A stretch of 64,000 nt of DNA, taken from NCBI GenBank assembly GCA_030704615.1, contig CM060731.1:48608001-48672000 (forward strand), written 5' to 3'. Below the pieces are notes generated by a model. The model searched no databases, was not told where the DNA came from, and saw only the letters and a program-made list of their open reading frames with translations. The position numbers and the translations under genes were made by a program. This document shows positions 56,908 through 64,000 of the stretch, one piece after another; positions within the stretch are counted from its first letter, which is position 1, and each line of letters starts with the position of its first letter. This DNA is from Takakia lepidozioides. Lineage: Eukaryota; Streptophyta; Takakiopsida; Takakiales; Takakiaceae.

Positions 56908-58127
56908 CTACTCTTTGCCAGCACTTGAGCAAAGTGCTCCTCTTGTTCTGAGGTGAGAATAGTGTCATCATTGACTGCAGCAATGTTGGTCATGGCAATA
57001 AGTCTGTCCACAGGGCTGTCTATAAGACCAATGTCATGAAAATTGAGAGCAGCCTCTACAGATTGAATTGCAGTCAAGGGCAAGGCAGTGAGTCGAGCCA
57101 TAACCTGCCCCTTCTTGATTTTGACCATCATACGTTCAGGATTAGCAAGGAGTAATTTGATTTCTCCTCTGTACCCTCTGTCCAAACCCCAGAAGCCACC
57201 AAACAATGTTTATGCAAAGTCAACTTCTTCCAGCCTTCTATTTCCATATACATGTCTTTGGGACAAATAAAAGCCAGACCCATGGGGCCCAAGATTTGGG
57301 ACATTGCAGGCAAATCAATATCACGAGGAGCCCTCAAAAGTACTGAATTGTTGGGAACAGGAAGAGGGGCTCCAGTCTTCTTACCTGGTTCAGGCAAATG
57401 CCATTGGAAGAGGCTAGTGGCTGACTCACTATTAAAATTAAAGAATCTGGTCCAGTTGTATGAATTACTAGCTCTTTGGCGAACTTCTTGAGCAACAGCT
57501 GAATAAGATGCCGAGTGGAACTCCCAGCCATAATAGGGACAAAGTTCAGATTGACAGTATGCCTGGTACCATTGCCATCACTCAAGGTCATGACATTAGT
57601 GTGTAAGTTGATTTCTGCCCTGGCTTCCCTCATCCAATCCAGGCCAACTAGAAATTGCTCTCCCATAGTGACAATACAAGTCACCGTGACTACCTTTCCA
57701 GCAATTCCAATGGGCAAGGTTACAAGCCCTAAAGGCTCATATTTGGTGCCATCAGCTATAATAACTTCCAGCCCTTTGGTAGGTACTAATTTCAAACCCA
57801 ACACCTGAACAACATGTAAAGGAACAACAGAAACTAGAAACTGTGCACCCAGTGTCAACTATGCAGGAAAAAGACAAATGTCCTACATGGCATTGAGTAA
57901 GTAGTGGGTGTATACGTACCTTCTTCCTGGGTTTAATTACTTCAGTATGTAACAACTTAAAAGTATCAGAAATAAGAATAGTAGTTAGGGGTTCGGAAGG
58001 TTTGACTACACGATCACCTGTCCCTTCATTCGCAGGTGACCCTATTCGTTTAAACGAGCCTTACCCTTCTTTTCTTTCTCTCTCTCAAAGTTTTCAATCA
58101 TACCTGGCAAATCAGCCTGGTAAGGAC
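56908..58127 (-). mobile_element. Gypsy family 1, copy 2: gag end, protease and dUTPase-like part
   Basis: Collinear with 10540-11730 of copy 1. Protease frame 57955-57334 carries an extra seven bases near 57830-57842, next to the catalytic DTGC, shifting the frame. The right edge breaks inside the zinc knuckle, where the reading continues in opposite orientation. Confidence 0.85.
57042..57364 (-). pseudogene. Gypsy-1 dUTPase-like domain, copy 2
   Basis: Same motifs as copy 1, with EIEGWKKL where copy 1 has a TGA. A one-base deletion near 57185 (AAA for AAAA) shifts the frame just before LDRGYRGEI. Each copy therefore repairs the other's lesion, showing that the ancestor had an open domain here. 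Confidence 0.65.
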
Positions 58128-58848
58128 AAAATCTTTAATAATTTTCTCACCTTTTTTGAGATGAGTGTGAAGATGAATGCAGTCCCACCTACTTTTGTCA
58201 TAAATGCATTTCGTTTTTGTCTCAAGGGAGAGGCCCAAGAACTCTTTGAAGTCACTATCAAAGATCTGGGTGATGTGCCATGGTCTGAAGCTAAAGGTTT
58301 GGCTGAACAATTATTTCATGAAAAAAAATTGCCTGATTACTGTGTACCTGAGAGACGCTACAAGGAAGGGGAAAGTATACATAAGTATTATACTGATATA
58401 CGTACAGCTGTGTGTAAGACTGTTCCTGTTCTTTCGGAAAGGCCATTGGCCATTAAACTGGGCTTCATCAGAGGACTGCCTCCTGCAGAGCAAGTATATC
58501 TGCAACGAAACAAGTACTCCACCGAAAAGGAAATGGTTCAGTTAATCGAAGAACGCTTGCGCACTAAAGCAGCTAAACAGGGAGTGGTACCCAAAATTCA
58601 AACGACTCACATGTTGAGTGATGCGTCAGATCTGATTATGAGCACTAACAATGGAGAAGCCCTAGAGCTTCTTCCTGCAGTGGTACGAGATGTGCAGGAA
58701 ACGGTCAGACTTGAATTACAGGCCATTAAGGCTGATGCTCGCTGGCAAGCCCCATCAAATTCCAACCAGAGTGGTGACAACAGGGGACGTACTAATACTG
58801 GTGCTTGTTATCAAAGCCATGCAGCATGTTATATTTGCAAAGGCAAAC
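58128..58848 (+). pseudogene. Gypsy-1 gag core, flipped relative to the rest of the element
   Basis: Open plus-strand frame: FNNFLTFFEMSVKMNAVPPT, AFRFCLKGEAQELFEVTIKD, LAIKLGFIRGLPPAEQVYLQ and the knuckle start CYICKGK at the right edge. In copy 1 CYICKGK continues directly into DYVTRFCPYQ, which here lies on the minus strand just left of 58128. The 721-bp block is thus an inversion in place. Confidence 0.85.
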
Positions 58849-59922
58849 CTTGTATTCCGGATAAGGTTGCTTCGTCATGCGGGTCTCAGGGGATCTTGCT
58901 TCTTCAACTAGAACGCAAAGCGGGTCACCGCCTTCTCTTTGATCACCAACGAGTGTAAATGATACTTCTCAGTAGGAATCTGGACGTGGCAAAGCCCAAT
59001 GGTCTCTTTATCAAAGCTTTCACCAGGGAAGATCACAATGTCCCGAGAAGAGAAATGAAACAAGTGTTGCGGGACACCAGTAATGGACTGTTCCCACGAA
59101 AAGTCGTCAGCAGGCTGGTCAGCAGTCCAGGCAGGGCGGATGTTCGTTAGCGCCGCCGCACTTCCACCACGAACGAGCTCCCAAAAACGGTAGCCGCTAG
59201 GAACCTTGGGGTGCAGTAAGCTCTCAAGATTGTTGGTGCGATCCTTGGTGACGACAAACTTAGGAACGCCAATCTGCGGCCAAGTGAGCAGCTTGCCCTG
59301 TCCAAGTCACTCACGGATGACCGCGCGAGGTAAGCGCTTGGCTATTTCTCTCGCATGCAGCCTCTGCAACAATCTGCCAGTAAAAGCACCATGTTTGGCT
59401 TCAGCGATCTTGCGACGTTTTTCGGGCTTCTCGCCTTCAGAATTCACGTTCTTGCGAGCTTCATCTACAGCTGTCTTTTCAAATTTTTCTATCCAATAAT
59501 CAGAGGGAACATGAAGCGGGATCTCTGCATCCCCTCTCACATGTAGCTCTCCTTCGTATGGCTCACTACTACGTTTAGGGAGGGTTAGCGACGCCAGGAC
59601 GCCGAACGCGCCGGACGCGCCGACCCCCCTGCGACTACAAGCGTCGCATAGCGCCCGGCTCGGGACTTGCGACGTCGGGGCGTCGTAACGCCGGCGCTCG
59701 GACGACGTTGTGGCATCTTGCAATGTCATGCCGTCGCCGAAAAGGTGCCTGACCCCATTCCCCTGCCAACGCACTGGGGGGTTGCGACGCCTTGGCGTCG
59801 CAACAATTTGCTGCGACGCCCTCAGGATGCTGCGACGCCGGGGAATCGCAACGAGACGTCGCAGCACTACAGCCCAGCGACGGCCGAGCGCTCCTGCGAC
59901 GCCGGGGAATCGCAATGTCCGG

Positions 59923-59953
<31 letters not shown>

Positions 59954-59973
59954 CGTTTTTTTTTTTTTTTTTT
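59923..59973. repeat. Poly(A)-CCCG-poly(T) hairpin in CACTA copy 2
   Basis: 29 A, CCCG, 18 T; counterpart of 8423-8486 with a different loop. Confidence 0.85.
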
Positions 59974-60492
59974 CCCCCGCCGTCGCAAAAACGTCGCTGG
60001 GGTTGCGGCGTTGCGATTCCCCGGCGTCCTGGGGGCGTCGCAGAAAATTGATTCTGGAAGTAGATTATAGAGCATAATAAACTTGGCATCCTGAGACTAT
60101 AGCTATTGTCCAACAATAAGTTGCAATGCAGCTTTGCAAAACTTAGGCCATTGGTAGATATTTGTTCTTGAAGAACTTTGGGGACAAGTCTCGGTGCAAG
60201 TTCCAGATGTGAGAGCTCCTGTATAGTACTCATAATCTGCAACACAATGATAGGATTGAGATAGTGGTAGTCAGTATGAACTAACTCTTGATATGTATAT
60301 ATATATTTGGACTGTTTTTGTGATACATAGATGTATTGTAGATTTGTTGGTTAGTGTGCAGTGTCTTAGAAATGTGATAATGTGGAGATCCTAGGTTCAA
60401 ATATGCATTGCATAATATATGTAGAACAATGCATGAACTGCCATTGGACAAAACCGGAGTCAATGGTTAACGCCGAGTCAATGGTCAACTAG

Positions 60493-60541
60493 TTTTTGAA
60501 ATTCAAATTCAAATTCAAATTCAAATTCAAATTCAAATTTT
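60493..60541. repeat. (AATTCA)n microsatellite
   Basis: About seven units; four in copy 1. Confidence 0.75.
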
Positions 60542-61264
60542 CCCACCTAAATTCAAATGAACCCCTTACTGTGACGTTGGGGGTTGCATTTACGACCCCC
60601 GGACGTTCTAATGCGACATCGCAGAAAAAACGTCACAGAAAAAAACGTTTTTTTTTTTTTGCGATGCCCGGACGTCGCAAGTCGCGCCGACGCCGCGGCC
60701 GGGGGTCCCGGGGGGTTTGCGATTCCCCGACGATGCTAATTAGCAACGTTCCGGGAGCGACGTCTCCGCGACTTCCCGACGTCGCAAAATGCCCCGGGCG
60801 CCGTAGAGTATTTCCGTCGCTAATCGCGGCGGTTGGAGGTCACTGGGGCATCGCTAACCCCCCCCCCCCCCCCCCCCAAAACATAGTAGTGGCTTAAGCA
60901 CATCAGGCAACGCAAGATCACGCACAACACCCAGAAAAACAGTTTCGAACGAATCGTCTTCAACCTCAAAGGAAGCAACATTACTCGAACTGGATGCCAT
61001 GGCCACTGTGTACACAATGTTCACTCACAAGGTAGGAAGACACAAAACTAGCAGTAACAACATACACAGGGTAGGACAAATGATTGCACAAGATGGATTG
61101 AGCCGCCATCTTCCTAGATATCCCGTACAGCCGTCTTTGCACCAAAGCCACACCGAACCTAGGCTATCATAACTAAAACACCCAAGCCGTCAAATTACAA
61201 TGCAAATGCCCCCATCTCCACCATATTCCTCTACCCGGGGGATATTCTTTTATCCTCTAAGAGT

Positions 61265-61921
61265 TAGGATATTCAATATTGATGATCAAGGCTTTCAGAA
61301 CACCTTTCAACTACAAGAGTAAAATCTGCGATGGTGGGTGCTGTGTGTACTCTTTGCTGTAGCTGGGCTAGCTCTCCTGAGGTCGCAGAGAAAAAGGCCC
61401 AGTCTAGATTTCCTGTTTGCAGTGAATTGGAGGGAAGCCTCGCAGCATGCAAAAGATTAACTGTCCAGGCTGTGACACTGGAAAAGGTATAATCCAGCTT
61501 CACCCGACTCTGGTGAATGATGACTTGGGTGCCTCCCAAGCCTCCAGACCTTCCCCAAAAAGCTATGGACATGGAATCTCTCCAAAATCTTATGGGTGTG
61601 TTGTTGGATGTTGGTGAATTGAGCAAACCGATAGATCAGTACAAGCATCGCACTCTATCAACTCTCGGTCATTCGGTCAGAGAGATAGCAAAATTATCCA
61701 AATTATAGTCAATCTTAAGAATGAAGAACAAATATTTATTGTTCAGGAAAATATAGAATTGTAAGGAATAGCTTACCTTCCTAGAGGTAATCTCAGTTTC
61801 AGGATTAAAGCAGTCTCATTTTTCCCATCCTGAAAAAGAAAAAAGGAGGAAAAGAAATTTGTTTTATTTTTTTATTTTAAAAAGGAAACCTGCCCACAAT
61901 CAGGCCTTTGAGGAGGGGGAA
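61265..61921. repeat. Third copy of the PAL 3'-flank sequence (inverted)
   Basis: Reverse complement of 866-1512. It joins ORF-X flank sequence at about 61262, whereas in the left arm 5.65 kb including PAL lies between the two. Confidence 0.85.
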
Positions 61922-62649
61922 TTGTTTTTTGTGTCTATAAAGGATGCTCAATCAGAGTTGCAGAAGACCATCACTTGGACCAAGAAGAGTGGAAAGGGAA
62001 GACAAGAATGGAATGTAGCATGTGTTGATAGTGACATTCATCCTCACAAGCTGAAGACTCCAGTGAAAACCAAGTTTGCTTCCAAATTGATCATCTTTCA
62101 AGAAACTTTGGAATTTCGGCAAGCTATCATTACTTGTTATTCTAGGCAGGCTTCACTGTCTTTGCAATCTCGCATACCAAGCCCACAAGTGTGGGCAATT
62201 GCAAAGTCTATTTCCACGGTTCTCGGACCTGTGGTTCATGAGTGTGTTATAAACCAGTCCGGCGGATACTGGCTGTTGTCTGATGCTCTTGCTGCAGCAA
62301 TTACAACTTATGTACGCATGTGAGCCGAGAGTGTTCGAAGCTTGGGTACAGTGGATTATCACATTGGGGATTTTGATGCAGAGTTGCAATTGTTAGAATG
62401 GCGGATGGCTCAGGAGATGGTGCATGTATTGGGGCAATTTCTCTCATTTTTTGAAGGAGTTCAACCATTAAAAGCCCACAATATGTTGGCGCTGATGCTT
62501 GATCCGCGTTTCAAGGGATTATCCTTGGTGACACAATATGTGGGCAGAGAACATGGACGTATCATTATTCGGCAATATGACACCTTGGTGTTGGAGCCTC
62601 TTTCGGTCAAATGTTTCAAGATCATTCACCCGGATACTACGACCCAGCC
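61922..62649 (+). pseudogene. hAT-type transposase fragment
   Basis: First frame has CVDSDIHPHKLKTPVKTKFA and FRQAIITCYSRQASLSL with AKSISTVLGPVV; after a stop near 62321 a second has VHVLGQFLSFFEGVQPLKAH and NMLALMLDPRFKGLSLV, a motif typical of plant hAT-like proteins. Not closely related to the hAT at 31801. Interrupted at 62650 by an LTR. Confidence 0.6.
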
Positions 62650-63375
62650 TGTCATGGCCCTTTCCCTTGAGGGCAGGGGGTCGGGACGCAGAGGGGCTGC
62701 CCCTGTGGTGGGGGCGGTGGCAGCAATAGGTACGGGGGGCTGAAGCACCCTTGAGTGCCTTGGGCACTCAAGGAGGCGGAGGCGCTCACTAGGTGGAGCC
62801 CCGCACACCGGGTTGCGGTGGGGGTGGCTCCACAAGGGGTGGTGGTAGCTTAGTGGGACTTAGTGGGGGGTGACATAGGACTCACCATGGAGCGGAGACC
62901 TGGTGATGGGAGTCGTGGGGAGTCTTGGGACTCACCACGGTCCAATGGGGCCGTGGTGGGTAGGCCAAGACTCACCGCGACTCATCACCGGGAATCGAGG
63001 GTCTTCGTGGTGGTTCGCCATAAAATGACATGGTTCTTTGTGAAACAACCGCGGACAGTCACAGAAGTATATATAGGGAGTAGTAACCCCGAGAACGGTG
63101 CAAGCCCGTTGGTGACCAATAACTAGTGAGTAAGCGAGCGAGCCGGAAAGCGACCAAAGAGTGGGGAGCTATTCCGGACTGCCATCTACCAAAGGGAATT
63201 TCCACTAGTCCCAAATTGGTGGAGGGTCTGTTGGGGGAAGAAAGGGGGACTGTTATGTCCCGGTGAGCAGCCGAAGCTCCGAGTTGGCCCGGCGGCCAGG
63301 TTGGGAGTTAGGCGCACGCATCAAAGCGAGTAACTATGACTTAAAGGGGAGCTTACCAAAGTGAGGTGCACGACA
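62650..63375 (+). repeat. 5' LTR of the right-hand element
   Basis: 726 bp, TGTC...GACA termini; several small indels against the left-hand LTRs. Confidence 0.88.
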
Positions 63376-63377
63376 CT

Positions 63378-63389
63378 TGGTATCAGAGC
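63378..63389 (+). promoter_or_regulatory. Primer-binding site (initiator tRNA-Met type)
   Basis: TGGTATCAGAGC, two bases after the LTR. Confidence 0.9.
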
Positions 63390-63396
63390 TTAGAGT

Positions 63397-64000
63397 TCAG
63401 TACGCGATCGTCCTTGGGATCGGCCTCATGTGGTCGGGCAAGCCAAAATAAAAGCGGAACGGCCCGAAAGATGATGATCCTGGTGAGCCCGATGGGGGCG
63501 ACGTGTCACCGAAGCGGCCATTTGAGGAAGCGATGCATGCTTTTGAAAATGAGGCCACTCAAAAACGGGAGGAATCTGAGGAGTCGGAGCCCGAGGAATC
63601 TCTGAGAGCTCCGAGAGACCAACAGATGCCTCCCATGGGAAGGGTTGTTGGCGCAGTTTGGCGGGACGTTGAAAGACGTGTTGAAGGCGGCTAATTTAAG
63701 GTGAAGCCTAAGGAACTCGGCACCTTCGAGGGCGTCCAAAATCGGAAGGCACTCAACACCTGGCTCTTGGAGCTAGAGCAGTACTTCCGGGCAGCCAAGT
63801 TGAGTGACGAGGATCGGGTGGAAGTGGCTCCCAACTATTTGAGGGCTTTGCTCAACAATGGTGGCAGAAACGCCTTCACGACCGAGGTCCAAACCCGGAA
63901 ACCTTGAACTGGAGTGGGTTCAAGGAACTGATGAAGAGACAGTTTGTGCCCCTCAACGCGTCCTGGCTTGCCCAGGACAAGATGAGGAATCTGAAGCAAA
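63397..64000 (+). pseudogene. Gag of the right-hand element (broken, partial)
   Basis: VSPKRPFEEAMHAFENEATQ and EESLRAPRDQQMPP match the gag at 19745-19311. A deletion and shift near 63650-63700 precede KPKELGTFEGVQNRKALNTW and LLELEQYFRAAKLSDEDRVE. After a stop at 63905 MKRQFVPLNASWLA continues to the window end. Confidence 0.85.

Larger units (their letters stand above)
59564..60891. mobile_element. Non-autonomous CACTA element, copy 2 (same insertion as 7538-8826)
   Basis: CACTACTACGTTTAGGG start and complementary end, 3-bp duplication GCT at 59561-59563 and 60892-60894 (the complement of AGC in copy 1). The insertion point in ORF-X is identical. A C run at 60858-60877 is much longer than the eight G of copy 1. 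Confidence 0.9.
58908..61000 (-). pseudogene. ORF-X copy 2, full extent, with shared CACTA insertion
   Basis: Minus strand ATG at 61000-60998 (MASSSSNVASFEVEDDSFET), 106 coding bases to the CACTA right end at 60891, then from 59563 on to TAG at 58910-58908. Without the element and one TSD the frame is 762 bases, 253 residues, exactly in phase, with one TGA at 59309-59307 that copy 1 also has. Segments include DYWIEKFEKTAVDEARKNVN, IGVPKFVVTKDRTNNLESLL, YRFWELVRGGSAAALTNIR and FPGESFDKETIGLCHVQIPT. The TAG of copy 1 is CAG here. Basic, no known domain. Host gene or transposon accessory ORF; I cannot tell. Confidence 0.6.
62650..64000 (+). mobile_element. Chromodomain-family LTR element, 5' part (runs off window)
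   Basis: 5' LTR 62650-63375 starts TGTCATGG and ends CACGACA, homologous to the LTRs at 13669 and 19738 but in the other orientation. Primer site TGGTATCAGAGC at 63378-63389 (perfect tRNA-Met type). Gag follows from about 63397. Inserted in the hAT-type fragment. Confidence 0.9.

Overview
The window is nuclear DNA of a land plant. It holds two phenylalanine ammonia-lyase (PAL) loci of clear plant type, plant-type LTR retrotransposons (a chromodomain gypsy element, a second gypsy family, copia), a plant L1-like LINE, hAT and CACTA DNA transposons, a pentatricopeptide-repeat (PPR) gene fragment and F-box genes. Both PAL loci run through the gene without an intron, whereas flowering-plant PAL genes usually carry one; that, with the density of old decayed transposons, leans toward a gymnosperm or seed-free vascular plant, but the species cannot be named from this sequence.

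Layout. 1-158: edge of a PLATZ-like zinc-binding protein gene (minus). 1065-5267: segment with PAL locus 1 (minus, frameshifted). 5590-5740: SINE remnant. 7165-9271: an unrecognised single-exon ORF ('ORF-X') split by a 1.3-kb non-autonomous CACTA element (TSD AGC). 9272-12297: gypsy family 1, carrying a dUTPase-like domain between protease and reverse transcriptase, with an inverted interior. 12328-12780: hairpin repeats. 13669-20475: complete but dead chromodomain gypsy element (TSD TAATG). 20600-21110: copia 5' fragment. 21480-25870 and 27360-29900: two F-box units in tandem. 30730-34530: hAT element (8-bp TSD ATGGGCAC) whose transposase has two nonsense codons. 34531-34840: fold-back repeat. 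36432-40478: PAL locus 2 (plus, two deletions and a lost stop). 40540-40780: SINE. 41829-46190: L1-like LINE whose middle is inverted and which is split by a second CACTA element (TSD GTA). 47560-52470: third F-box unit, inverted. 52890-56322: copia body, then a PPR fragment and an unrecognised minus-strand ORF. 56908-58848: second gypsy-1 copy with its gag core flipped. 58908-61262: ORF-X copy 2 with the same CACTA insertion. 61265-61921: third copy of the PAL 3' flank. 61922-62649: hAT-type fragment. 62650-64000: second chromodomain-type LTR element entering from the right, running off the window.

Large-scale organisation. F-box, copia start, ORF-X/CACTA and PAL 3' flank recur in mirror order on the right of the window in the opposite orientation, so much of the window is a decayed inverted duplication around roughly 37 kb. 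In the right arm the PAL 3' flank is joined straight to ORF-X, as if about 5.65 kb containing PAL had been deleted. PAL locus 2 lies in the spacer between the arms. Almost everything that can be checked for integrity is broken. The best candidates for intact coding are the F-box ORF at 28199-28669 and the PLATZ-like exon at the left edge. Many of the nonsense and catalytic-site changes are C-to-T or G-to-A, as expected for methylated, silenced repeat DNA.

The most unusual observations are the dUTPase-like domain in gypsy family 1, three transposons whose interior appears flipped in place, and the CACTA insertion shared by two copies of ORF-X.
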